Shown: positions 19,788 to 28,112 of the stretch, in pieces
Position numbering within the stretch: position 1 is the first letter of the stretch
Layout: every line of letters begins with the position of its first letter
The notes under the pieces: generated by a model
Told to the model about the DNA's origin: nothing
The model's input: the letters and a program-made list of their open reading frames with translations, nothing else
The model's database searches: none
Assembly (NCBI RefSeq): GCF_003253705.1
Contig: NZ_QKYU01000007.1
Span: 1 to 64,000 of the forward strand
Origin: Humitalea rosea
Lineage (GTDB): Bacteria; Pseudomonadota; Alphaproteobacteria; Acetobacterales; Acetobacteraceae
DNA: 64,000 nucleotides
Direction of reading: 5' to 3'
Made by a program: the position numbers and the translations under genes

Positions 19788-21053
19788 GTGGCATCGAAGA
19801 GCATCAGCGTATCGCTTGAGAACGAAGCGGATCTCAGCGACGAGGACCTGGGCAAGGTCGTCGGCGGCATGGGCGTCGTCATGCACAACGGCCGGGCGAG
19901 TGCCGGCGCGGGGCTTATGCACGGCGATCCTGTCAGCATCGATGTTCCCACCCCGCCGGTGGAAACGGCAACGCCCACGCATGGCGCCATGCAGGGGCCG
20001 GCCGCCACCGAGACGACGGTGACCGCCACCAGCACCAGCCATGACTCCAACCCGGTCACCACCACCGTGAGCGTGGGCACCTCCACCACGGTCGGCGCCT
20101 CGGGTTCGGTGTCCACCGACCACGGCCAGTACACCGCGACCGGCGGGGCGGGCGAGGTCAACACCGCCACCGCGACGGTGGGCGTGAGCGTCGATGCCGG
20201 CCATGGTGTGACGGTGGGCGTCAGCAACACCACGACCGCCACATTGACCGAGGGCGCCGGCGGCTCGGTCTCCGTCGGCGTGCATGGCGTCTCGGCGACG
20301 GGCGGTGTCGGCGACTACTCCTCGGTCACCAGCACCACCACCACCACGATCTCCTATGGTGATGCCTCGGTAAACACCAACAACACGGTTGGCGCGGAGT
20401 CGGGTGTGACCGCCGGCGGCGCCATGCAGGCGAACGACCATGGCATCATGCTCGGCGGCAGCGTCTTCGCCGGCTCCGACCTGACCGCCCAGGTCGGCGC
20501 GGGTGCGAGCTATGGCGACACCGGCGTCAGCGGCAGCGCGGGCGTCGCCTCGCCCGGCTCGGTCGGTGCCGGTGCCGGCGTGGGCGCGACAATGGATGGC
20601 AGCGTGATCACCCTCGCCGGGACCGGCGACGTCGAGATCGCCATCGGTGGTGTCACACTCACCGGGCAGGTGAACATCGACACCGCGCCGATCGTAAGCG
20701 GCGGCGAGGCGGCGCTCCACGCGGCCACGCCGATCGCGACGGACACGGCCAATGAGGCGGCCAATCTGGGAAGCGGGATCGGAAACAGCCTCGGCCACGG
20801 CTTCGGGGGCGGCATCAGCCACGGGGCGAACACCATCGACAGCATTGGCCACGGCCTCGCGGGCGCCGGCAACACCCTCATGGGCGCCGGCAACAGCCTT
20901 CTTCACGGGGTGCAGAATACAGCGAACACGGTGGCAGACGCCGGCAGGGATGCCGTCAATACGGTCGCCTCCACGGCCTCGAATATCGGCAACCAGGCTG
21001 CCTCCACCGCGAGCAGTGTCGGCAACTCGATGAAGAAGGCCTTCCACATCTGA
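19788..21053 (+). CDS. large repeat-rich secretion substrate with double-glycine leader (paralogue 2)
   Basis: A 421-residue paralogue of the preceding gene. The leader is MASKSISVSL...DLSDEDLGKVVGG (Gly27), then a shorter Pro/Thr linker. The Thr/Val/Gly repeat region aligns with paralogue 1 almost throughout (GASGSVSTDHGQ, VSVDAGHGVTVGV, GAGAGVGATMDGSVITLAG). The tail adds extra GHGLAGAGNTLMGAGNSLL units and again ends in SMKKAFHI. No Cys or Trp occurs in the mature region. I chose GTG 19788 because it matches the start of paralogue 1 and has TGGAGA upstream; the open frame continues upstream to 19704 without leader-like sequence. A 43-base block (20581-20623) is identical to 19084-19126, pointing to recent duplication or gene conversion. 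It is a probable cargo of the exporter encoded downstream. Confidence 0.85.
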   Translation: MASKSISVSLENEADLSDEDLGKVVGGMGVVMHNGRASAGAGLMHGDPVSIDVPTPPVETATPTHGAMQGPAATETTVTATSTSHDSNPVTTTVSVGTSTTVGASGSVSTDHGQYTATGGAGEVNTATATVGVSVDAGHGVTVGVSNTTTATLTEGAGGSVSVGVHGVSATGGVGDYSSVTSTTTTTISYGDASVNTNNTVGAESGVTAGGAMQANDHGIMLGGSVFAGSDLTAQVGAGASYGDTGVSGSAGVASPGSVGAGAGVGATMDGSVITLAGTGDVEIAIGGVTLTGQVNIDTAPIVSGGEAALHAATPIATDTANEAANLGSGIGNSLGHGFGGGISHGANTIDSIGHGLAGAGNTLMGAGNSLLHGVQNTANTVADAGRDAVNTVASTASNIGNQAASTASSVGNSMKKAFHI

Positions 21054-21063
21054 TCCGTGGGCA

Positions 21064-21099
21064 GCCGGGCCGCGGCTTCGCCGGATGACGCGGCCCGGC
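21064..21099. terminator. first of two tandem hairpins after substrate gene 2
   Basis: An 11-bp perfect GC-rich stem (21064-21074 with 21089-21099) with a 14-base loop lies 10 bases after the stop codon. No T-run follows directly; the second hairpin begins 6 bases later. Confidence 0.55.
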
Positions 21100-21104
21100 G
21101 CCCC

Positions 21105-21136
21105 GACCAAAGGACAGCGCGCGCTGTCCTTTGGTC
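21105..21136. repeat. perfect 32-bp palindrome (second tandem hairpin)
   Basis: Two 16-base arms (21105-21120, 21121-21136) are perfectly complementary with no spacer. In RNA this gives a stem of about 14 bp. AAGGGGATTTTT follows within 16 bases, so it probably acts as terminator between the substrate genes and the exporter operon. The exact symmetry also allows a protein-binding site on the DNA. Confidence 0.7.
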
Positions 21137-21226
21137 GCCAAGGGGATTTTTCTGCCTCTCGCCGTCGCGCGGGGCCATCGCTGTGCTGTTCCGCGTCGCT
21201 TAGGTGAATCCGACCATGACCGCCGT

Positions 21227-22540
21227 ATGAGTGCCCCGGGAACGACCGAGACCCCGCTGTTCCGCGCGGCGGCGCTGGAGAAGCTTGCCTCGCCCGAGCG
21301 GCTGGACCTCGCCGCCGCGGTGGTGCGCCCGACCGCCTGGCTGCTGCTGGCGACGGCGTTCCTGCTGGTCGGCGTCGCCGTCGTCGGCAGCATCACCATC
21401 CGCGTCCCGGTCAAGGTGGCCGGCGAGGGCATCCTGCTGAGCCCGGAGGGCGTGCGGGAGGTGACCACCCTCTCGACCGGCCAGGTCCAGAGCCTGCTGG
21501 TGCGGCTGGGTCAGCGCATCGAGGAAGGCCAGGTCGTCGCCCGCATCGGGCAGCCCGACCTGATGCAGGAACTGGCGACGGCGCAGGCCGAATTGCGCGA
21601 CGCCCAGGACCATCTGGACCGCACCCTGCAATTCCAGGCCAATGTCAGCCGCGCCACCGCTGCCTCGCGCATCGAGCAGCGCCAGAACCTGGACGAGTCG
21701 ACCGGGCTGACCGAGCAGCGCCTGGCGCTCCTCCGTACCCGCCTGCGCGACCTGGAAGGCTTGGAGGCACGCGGGTTGGCGCTGAAGGCCGCCGTGATGC
21801 AGGCGCGCGGCGATGTCTCCTCGGCGATCGAGGAATTGGCCCGCACCCGCTACGCCCGGCGCCAGAGCGCGGTCGAGGAGACCAATGCCCAGACCGAGCA
21901 GGAGCGCGAGCGCCTGACCCTGTCGCTGCGCCACGCCACCGCCGAGCGCCATGTCGCCGAGTTGCAGGCGCGGCTTGAGCGGTCCCAGGTGGTCGTCTCC
22001 CCCTTCGCCGGCGTCGTCGCCGAGCTGAAGGTCAATGCCGGCGAGACGGTGGAACGCGGCGTCGCGCTGATGACCTTGCTGCCGGGCGGGGCTGCCGACA
22101 CCGGCGGCGGCCGCGGCGCCTTCGTCCCGGTGGTCGCGACGCTCTACATCTCCGCCGCCGACGGCAAGCGGGTGCAGCAGGGGATGGAGGTGCAGATCGT
22201 GCCCTCCACCGTGCGGCGCGAGGAATACGGCTTCATCGTCGGGCGCGTCACCTCGGTCGCCGAGGTGCAGGCGACGCCGGAGGGGATGCAGCGGTCGCTG
22301 AAGAACCGGCAGCTCGCCCAGACCCTTTCCGCCGCCGGCGCCCCCTTCGAACTGCGGGCCGAGCTGCTGACCGATCCGGCGACGCCGAGCGGGTATCGCT
22401 GGTCCTCCTCGCAGGGGCCGGATACCGCGATCACCACGGGCACGCTCGCCCATGCCGAGGTGGTGACGCGGCGCGAGCCGCTGTTGCAACTGCTGATCCC
22501 CGCGCTGCGCATGTTCTTCTCGGAGCCGCCCGGGCGATGA
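21227..22540 (+). CDS. HlyD-type membrane fusion protein of an NHLM-like export system
   Basis: A 437-residue periplasmic adaptor. One N-terminal transmembrane helix (about 45-68, WLLLATAFLLVGVAVVGSI) is followed by a first lipoyl-like half (VPVKVAGEGILLSPEGV, GQRIEEGQVVARIGQPDL), a long coiled-coil hairpin (about 125-265) and the second half (VVVSPFAGVVAELKVNAGETVERG). A beta-barrel follows. It has the length and layout of NHLP-type bacteriocin secretion adaptors. ATG 21227 lacks a strong Shine-Dalgarno sequence. Its stop overlaps the exporter start (ATGA). No TolC-like outer-membrane partner is encoded in the window, so one would have to come from elsewhere. Confidence 0.88.
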   Translation: MSAPGTTETPLFRAAALEKLASPERLDLAAAVVRPTAWLLLATAFLLVGVAVVGSITIRVPVKVAGEGILLSPEGVREVTTLSTGQVQSLLVRLGQRIEEGQVVARIGQPDLMQELATAQAELRDAQDHLDRTLQFQANVSRATAASRIEQRQNLDESTGLTEQRLALLRTRLRDLEGLEARGLALKAAVMQARGDVSSAIEELARTRYARRQSAVEETNAQTEQERERLTLSLRHATAERHVAELQARLERSQVVVSPFAGVVAELKVNAGETVERGVALMTLLPGGAADTGGGRGAFVPVVATLYISAADGKRVQQGMEVQIVPSTVRREEYGFIVGRVTSVAEVQATPEGMQRSLKNRQLAQTLSAAGAPFELRAELLTDPATPSGYRWSSSQGPDTAITTGTLAHAEVVTRREPLLQLLIPALRMFFSEPPGR

Positions 22541-24702
22541 GCGCGCTGCCGCGACGCGGCCGCCGCGTCCGGGTGCCCACGGTGTTGCAGCAGGAGGCGG
22601 TGGAATGCGGCGCCGCCTGCCTCGCGATGGTGCTGGCCTATTTCAACCTGTGGATGCCGCTGGAGCGGCTGCGCGAGCTGTGCGGCGTGAACCGCGACGG
22701 CACCAAGGCGACCAATATCGTCAAGGCGGCGCGCGGCCTCGGCCTCGTGTCCAAGGGGCTGCGCAAGGAGGTCGACGCGCTGCCCGCGCTGCCGCTGCCG
22801 CAGATCGTGTTCTGGAACTTCAACCATTTCGTCGTCATCGAAGGCTATGCGCTGACGCCCGATGGCGGCCACGTCTGGATCAACGACCCCACCAGCGGTC
22901 CCCGCAAGATCACCCGCGACGAATTCAGCTCCGGCTTCACCGGCGTGGTCCTGGCCTTCCAGAAGGGACCGGATTTCGTGCCCGCCGGGCGCCGCACCAG
23001 CATCGCCAGCATCGTGCGCGCCCGGCTTGGCGGCTTCACGGGCGTGCTGGGGGCCGCGGCCCTCGCGGGCTTCGTGCTGCTGGTGCCCGGCATCGTCAGC
23101 GCCGGCTTCATCGGCCTGTTCATCGACCGCGTGCTGGTCCGCCACAGCGCGTCCTGGCTGCCGGTGCTGGTGGCCGCGATGATCGGCATGGCCGTCGTGC
23201 GCGGCGGCATCTACTACCTGCAACAGCGCACCCTGGCCCGTGGGCAGGTCGCCCTGGCGGCACAGACCTCGGCACGGCTGATGTGGCAGGTGCTCAACCT
23301 GCCGCTCGGCTTCTTCGCGCAGCGGTTTCCCGGCGACATCGCCAACCGCTTCAACCTCGTGGATCGCTTCGGCGGCACGGTGTTCAGCGGCCTCGCCCCT
23401 TCGACGATCAGCATGATCTCGATCCTCGGCTATGGCGCGGCGCTGTATTTCCTCGATCCGGTGCTGGGCGGTGTCGCCACGCTGAGCGCGCTGCTGGCGC
23501 TTGGCATGCTCACCGCCTCGGTGCGCGGGCTGGCCGATGCCGGGCGGCGGATGATCTCCCAGGATGCGGCGCTGCAAGGCGCCACCATCCAGGGTCTGGC
23601 GATGATCGAGGATTTCCGCGTCTCGGGCACCGAGGGCATGTTCCTCAGCCGGTGGAGCGGATACCAGGCGCAGGTGCTGGAGGCCGAGCATCGCTCCACC
23701 CTGCGCAGCAACGCGCTGGCCGAAACCTCCTCGCTGATCACGGCGATCGGCACGGTGGCGGTGCTGATCGTGGGCGGCATGCGGGTGATCGATGGCGCGC
23801 TCTCGATCGGCTCGCTGGTCGCCTTCCAGATGCTGGTCTCCGGCTTCTTCGGGCCGGTGCTCGGGCTGGTTTCCGTCGGCGGGCAGTTGCAGCAGCTACG
23901 CGGCATCGGCGAGCGGCTGGATGACGTCACGCGGTATGTCGATAGCCAGCCGGATGTGGAGCCGCCCCCACCGATGCCCGCGCCCCCCGGGCGGGATCTG
24001 TCGATCGAGGCGCTGGACTTCCGCTTCGGCCCGACCGATCCGCCCTTCATCTCCGGGCTGTCGCTGGAGATCAAATCGGGGCAGCGGATCGCGCTGGTCG
24101 GGGCCTCCGGCTCCGGCAAATCCACCTTCGGGCGGATGCTGGTCGGGCTGGCGAGCCCGACGGGCGGGCGCATCCTGCTCGGCGGCGTGCCGCTCGCCTC
24201 CTGGCCGCAGGAGGAACTGCGCAGCACCATCGCCTATGTCGATCAGAACGTCGGCCTGTTCAGCGGAACCATCCGCGACAACCTGACCCTGTGGGACGAC
24301 ACCATCCCGGAGGAGCGCGTCTTCCAGAGCGCCCGGCTCGGCGGCGCGCATGACTTCATCACCCGCCGCGCCGGCGGCTATACGGCGCGGCTCACCCCCG
24401 GCGGCAGCAACTTCAGCGGTGGCGAGCGCCAGCGCCTGGCGATCGCCCGCGCCCTTGCGATCGAACCCGCGGTGCTGGTGCTGGATGAGGCGACCAGCGC
24501 GCTCGATGCCGTGGTCGAGCAGCAGATCATGGATGACATCCGCCGCCTCGGCTGCACCTGCATCATCGTCGCGCACCGGCTCAGCACCATCCGCGACTGC
24601 GACCGCATCCTGGTGATGGAGCACGGCCGCATCGTCGAGGCCGGCACGCATACCGAATTGGTGGCCCTCGGCGGGCTGTATCGCGGTCTGGTCGAGCACT
24701 GA
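22537..24702 (+). CDS. peptidase-containing ABC exporter (C39 peptidase, NHLM type)
   Basis: A 721-residue exporter that would remove double-glycine leaders and transport the cargo. The N-terminal C39 peptidase has the oxyanion Gln (18/19), catalytic Cys24 in VECGAACLAMVL, His97 in FNHFVVIEGY and Asp117 in WINDPTSG, so it looks active. The transmembrane domain spans about 165-440. The nucleotide-binding domain has Walker A GASGSGKST (about 522), signature FSGGERQRL (about 626), Walker B VLVLDEATSALD (about 647) and switch IVAHRLST. It overlaps the HlyD gene by four bases and the second ABC gene by one base. The likely substrates are the two GG-leader proteins upstream. Confidence 0.93.
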   Translation: MSALPRRGRRVRVPTVLQQEAVECGAACLAMVLAYFNLWMPLERLRELCGVNRDGTKATNIVKAARGLGLVSKGLRKEVDALPALPLPQIVFWNFNHFVVIEGYALTPDGGHVWINDPTSGPRKITRDEFSSGFTGVVLAFQKGPDFVPAGRRTSIASIVRARLGGFTGVLGAAALAGFVLLVPGIVSAGFIGLFIDRVLVRHSASWLPVLVAAMIGMAVVRGGIYYLQQRTLARGQVALAAQTSARLMWQVLNLPLGFFAQRFPGDIANRFNLVDRFGGTVFSGLAPSTISMISILGYGAALYFLDPVLGGVATLSALLALGMLTASVRGLADAGRRMISQDAALQGATIQGLAMIEDFRVSGTEGMFLSRWSGYQAQVLEAEHRSTLRSNALAETSSLITAIGTVAVLIVGGMRVIDGALSIGSLVAFQMLVSGFFGPVLGLVSVGGQLQQLRGIGERLDDVTRYVDSQPDVEPPPPMPAPPGRDLSIEALDFRFGPTDPPFISGLSLEIKSGQRIALVGASGSGKSTFGRMLVGLASPTGGRILLGGVPLASWPQEELRSTIAYVDQNVGLFSGTIRDNLTLWDDTIPEERVFQSARLGGAHDFITRRAGGYTARLTPGGSNFSGGERQRLAIARALAIEPAVLVLDEATSALDAVVEQQIMDDIRRLGCTCIIVAHRLSTIRDCDRILVMEHGRIVEAGTHTELVALGGLYRGLVEH

Positions 24703-27518
24703 TGATGGATGGCACCCAGCTTCCGCCGCCCGGCCCCTCGCAGGTGATGCTGCCGCCGGGGCATGTCCTGTCGCTCGATGCCGGGCCCCGGGCCTGGAAG
24801 GTCGAGGCGGGGCGGATGGAGGTCTACGCCGTGTGCGGCGGGATGCGCCGCTTCCTCGGCGAATGCGCGGTCGGCACCTGGATCTTCGCCAGCGACCGCA
24901 CGCCGGGTCGGATGATCGCGATGTCGCCCGAGGGCGCGCGGCTTCGCGCGGTGGAGATGGAGGGCATCGACCCGACCGATGCCATCGGCATCGGTGCCAT
25001 GGAGCAGTGGATCCATCAGCTGTCCGACGGCCTCACGAAACATGCCCCGGTGCGCCCGGCGATCACCCCGCTGCTGCCCGGCGACGCGCCGCGGCTTGCC
25101 GCCGGGGAAGCGGTCGCGGCGGTGCGCGGCGTGGTCTGGCTGGCATCGCCCGATGCCGCCGGGGCGCGCTTCATGGGCGCGGCGCCGCAGCCCGCGCCGC
25201 TGCTGCTGCCATTGACGCCGGCAAGCTGGCTGGTCTTCGAGGCCCCCTGCGCGCCCGAGGCGCTGGATACCGCCGCCTGCCTGGCGCGGCACGATCCGGC
25301 CGGGCTGTTCGGCGGGCTGGCCGATGCGATCGCGGCCAGCCTGATCGCCTGGCAGGAGGAAGCCGCCGCGCGCCGCCTGCTGCGGCTGGAGGCGCTGCGC
25401 ACCACCACGGGGGAGCGGCTGGATGCGGCGCGCGGCCGCTTCGCCGCGGTGCTGCAACCTGGGGCCGGTCCCGTCTCCACATCGGGCGATGAGGTCGCCC
25501 ATGTGCTCCAGTTGATCGTCCCGCTGGGGGAGGGGCCACCGCCCAAGACCGACAAGGGCGCCACCCTGCGGGAGGCCGCGGAGCTGCGCGGCCTGCTGAT
25601 CCGGGAGGTGACGCTGAACGGCGACTGGTCGCGGCGCGACCTCGGGCCCCTGATCGCCCGGCGCAGCGCGGATGGGCGGCTCGCGGCCCTGCTGCCCGAC
25701 TGGCGCGGCCGCTACCGCGTGCATGTGCTCGGCGAGCCGATTGTCCGGCTGAGCGCGCGTCTGGCGGAAGGCTTCGACCGGGAGGCGACGATCGTCGCGG
25801 CGCCGATGCCGAACCGCGCGGTGCGGGCGCGCGAGTTGATCGGCCTCTGCTTCGCGGCGGCGCGGCTGGATTTCCTGACGCTCGCCTTGGCGACGCTTGC
25901 CACCTCGCTGCTGGGGCTGGCGCTGCCGCTGGCGACGCAGCAGGTCGTGGACGTCTTCATCCCCGACCGCTTGCTGGCGCCGCTGGCCGGCTTCGGCGTG
26001 GCGCTGCTGGTGCTGACCCTGTGCACCACCTTTCTGCGGGTCACCACCGATGTGGCGCGGGCGAGGCTCGACACCCGCATCTCCGCCGCCATCCAGACCG
26101 GGGTGATGGACCGGATGCTGCGGATGCCGGCGACCTTGCTGCGCAGCACGACCTCGGTCGATCTGGCGCGCCAGGTGCTCTCGGTCGATCAGGTCCGGCG
26201 CTCGCTGTTGCAAACCGCGCTGGGCACCGGGCTTTCGGGCGTGTTCGGCCTGTCCGGGCTTGTGGTTCTCGCCTTCTACAGCCCGCTCGCGGCGGCGATC
26301 GCCTTCGGGCTGTTCGTGGCGCTGATCGTGCTCTCGGTCATCACCGGCATCCGCCAGCATCGCGGCCTGATGCGCGGCGAGGCGATGGAGAGCGACGTCA
26401 CCTCCTTCACGCTGCAGGTGGTGCAGAATGTCGCGACCCTGCGCTGCTTCGGCGCCGAGCGCCGGGCCTGGGCGATGTGGGCCAATGATGCCGCCCGCAC
26501 CCGCAGCCGCGGCCTGGTCTCGCGCAGCGCCTATGTGACCTTCGATGCCTGCGTGACCAGCTACGATCTGGTGGCGCTCGCGCTGATCTTCGCGGTGCTC
26601 GGCAATCTGGGCGGGGAGACGCTTTCGACCGGCGCCTACATCGCCTTCGTCGTCACCTACCAGGGCTTCCTGATGGCGAGCGAGGCGCTGGCGCGGGCCG
26701 TGGTGCAGACCGCGGCGCAGCTCCCCGCGATCAAGCGCGCGCAGAAGGTGCTGGCGACGGCGCCGGAAAACCCGCCGATGCGCAAGGCGCCGGGGGTGAT
26801 CTCGGGCCTCGTCGAGATCAGCAACGTCACCTTCTCCTACAGCCCGGAGCAGCGGGTGTTGAACGGCGTCACGCTGCGGATCGAGGCGGGGCAGTCCGTC
26901 GCCTTCGTCGGGCCGAGCGGCTGCGGCAAATCCACCCTGCTGAACATCGTGCTCGGGCTCGATAACCCGTCCGGCGGCATGGTGCTCTACGACCGGCAGG
27001 ATCTGGCCAAGCTCGACCGCCGGCTGCTGCGGCGCCAGATCGGCGTGGTGCGGCAGAACGGCCGCCTGCTGTCGGGCACCATCTTCGACAATATCGTCGG
27101 GCTGCATCGCGGCACGATGGAGGAAGCCTGGACGGCCGCGGAGCAGGCGGCGGTGGCCGACGACATCCGCGCCCTGCCCATGGGCATGCACACCATGCTG
27201 AACGAAGGCACCTCGACCTTCTCCGGCGGCCAGGTGCAGCGCATGCTGATCGCCCGCGCCCTGGCGGGAAAGCCCAAGCTGCTGGTGCTGGATGAGGCCA
27301 CCAGCGCGCTGGACAATGTGACCCAGGCGGCGGTGACGCGCAGCCTCGACCGGCTCGGCATCACCCGCATCATCGTCGCGCACCGGCTCAGCACGCTGCT
27401 GCATGCCGATACGATCTATTTTCTCGACCAAGGCCAGATCGCCGAAGCCGGCAGCGCCGATCAACTGGTCGCCGCCGGCGGGCGCTTCGCCGAATTCATG
27501 CGTCGCCAGGCGCTCTAA
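24702..27518 (+). CDS. second NHLM-type ABC exporter, permease/ATPase with large N-terminal domain
   Basis: A 938-residue ABC half-transporter lacking a C39 peptidase. The first 380 or so residues are soluble. About 15-100 resembles a cNMP/cupin-like jelly roll (LPPGHVLSLDAGPRAWKVEAG, GTWIFA), and about 230-330 is helical. The transmembrane domain is at about 385-650. The nucleotide-binding domain has Walker A GPSGCGKST (about 740), signature FSGGQVQRM, Walker B LLVLDEATSALD and switch IVAHRLST. This architecture matches the permease/ATPase subunit that accompanies the peptidase exporter in NHLP bacteriocin systems, so a heterodimer is likely. Two adjacent ATGs (24702, 24705) are possible starts. 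Confidence 0.88.
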   Translation: MMDGTQLPPPGPSQVMLPPGHVLSLDAGPRAWKVEAGRMEVYAVCGGMRRFLGECAVGTWIFASDRTPGRMIAMSPEGARLRAVEMEGIDPTDAIGIGAMEQWIHQLSDGLTKHAPVRPAITPLLPGDAPRLAAGEAVAAVRGVVWLASPDAAGARFMGAAPQPAPLLLPLTPASWLVFEAPCAPEALDTAACLARHDPAGLFGGLADAIAASLIAWQEEAAARRLLRLEALRTTTGERLDAARGRFAAVLQPGAGPVSTSGDEVAHVLQLIVPLGEGPPPKTDKGATLREAAELRGLLIREVTLNGDWSRRDLGPLIARRSADGRLAALLPDWRGRYRVHVLGEPIVRLSARLAEGFDREATIVAAPMPNRAVRARELIGLCFAAARLDFLTLALATLATSLLGLALPLATQQVVDVFIPDRLLAPLAGFGVALLVLTLCTTFLRVTTDVARARLDTRISAAIQTGVMDRMLRMPATLLRSTTSVDLARQVLSVDQVRRSLLQTALGTGLSGVFGLSGLVVLAFYSPLAAAIAFGLFVALIVLSVITGIRQHRGLMRGEAMESDVTSFTLQVVQNVATLRCFGAERRAWAMWANDAARTRSRGLVSRSAYVTFDACVTSYDLVALALIFAVLGNLGGETLSTGAYIAFVVTYQGFLMASEALARAVVQTAAQLPAIKRAQKVLATAPENPPMRKAPGVISGLVEISNVTFSYSPEQRVLNGVTLRIEAGQSVAFVGPSGCGKSTLLNIVLGLDNPSGGMVLYDRQDLAKLDRRLLRRQIGVVRQNGRLLSGTIFDNIVGLHRGTMEEAWTAAEQAAVADDIRALPMGMHTMLNEGTSTFSGGQVQRMLIARALAGKPKLLVLDEATSALDNVTQAAVTRSLDRLGITRIIVAHRLSTLLHADTIYFLDQGQIAEAGSADQLVAAGGRFAEFMRRQAL

Positions 27519-27529
27519 CGAGGATTCCC

Positions 27530-28066
27530 ATGCGCAAGGTTCTCTACATCCTCGGCCAGCTTACCGATGGCGACGTCGATCTCATGGCCAACCTCGGCCG
27601 GCGGCATGAGGCCGCCGCGGGTGAGACGCTGATCCACATGGGCAAGCCGGTCACCAGCCTGTTCATCCTGCTGCAGGGTGCGGCCAGCGTGACCATCGCC
27701 GGTGGGCGGGAAGTCGCCAGGATCGGCGCCGGCGAGGTCCTGGGCGAAATGTCGATGATCGACCGCCGGCCGCCCTCCGCGACGGTGACGGTGGTCGAGC
27801 CCAGCGTGCTGCTGGCGATTGACCGCACCGCGCTGGACGCCGAGCTTGCCCGCAACATGGGCTTCGCCGCCCGCTTCTATCGCGCATTGGCGGTGTTCCT
27901 GTCGGATCGCGTGCGCAACACCAATGCCCAGCTCGGCTTCGGCACGCCGGCCAAGGGCGCCGACCTTGACGATGAGGAGGAGCTTGACGAGTCGGTGCTC
28001 GACAATGTCCACCTTGCTGGTATCCGCTTCGAGGCCATCATCCGCCGCCTGTCCAAGCAGGCCTGA
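27530..28066 (+). CDS. cyclic-nucleotide-binding-fold protein without DNA-binding domain
   Basis: A 178-residue protein. Residues about 10-115 have the CRP/cNMP-binding beta-roll ([36 protein letters not shown]). The phosphate-binding cassette keeps Glu73 of GEMSMI, but the usual Arg of R-S-A is Pro82 (PPSATV), with two Arg just before it, so nucleotide binding is uncertain. The C-terminal 60 residues are charged ([11 protein letters not shown]) with no helix-turn-helix. It follows the second ABC gene by 11 bases, and cNMP-fold proteins of this kind recur in NHLM export loci. A role in gating or regulating export is plausible. The MCP gene starts 46 bases later. Confidence 0.82.
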   Translation: MRKVLYILGQLTDGDVDLMANLGRRHEAAAGETLIHMGKPVTSLFILLQGAASVTIAGGREVARIGAGEVLGEMSMIDRRPPSATVTVVEPSVLLAIDRTALDAELARNMGFAARFYRALAVFLSDRVRNTNAQLGFGTPAKGADLDDEEELDESVLDNVHLAGIRFEAIIRRLSKQA

Positions 28067-28112
28067 TCCCGCCCGACCGCCACAGATTGCGCCGCTGGAG
28101 TTCACGATCGCC

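Noticed and set aside
18210-21053. The two repeat-rich proteins as lanthipeptide or other RiPP precursors
   Set aside because: The leader fits, but there is no Cys, no modifying enzyme in the neighbourhood, and the core is over 390 residues. They are better seen as protein cargo.
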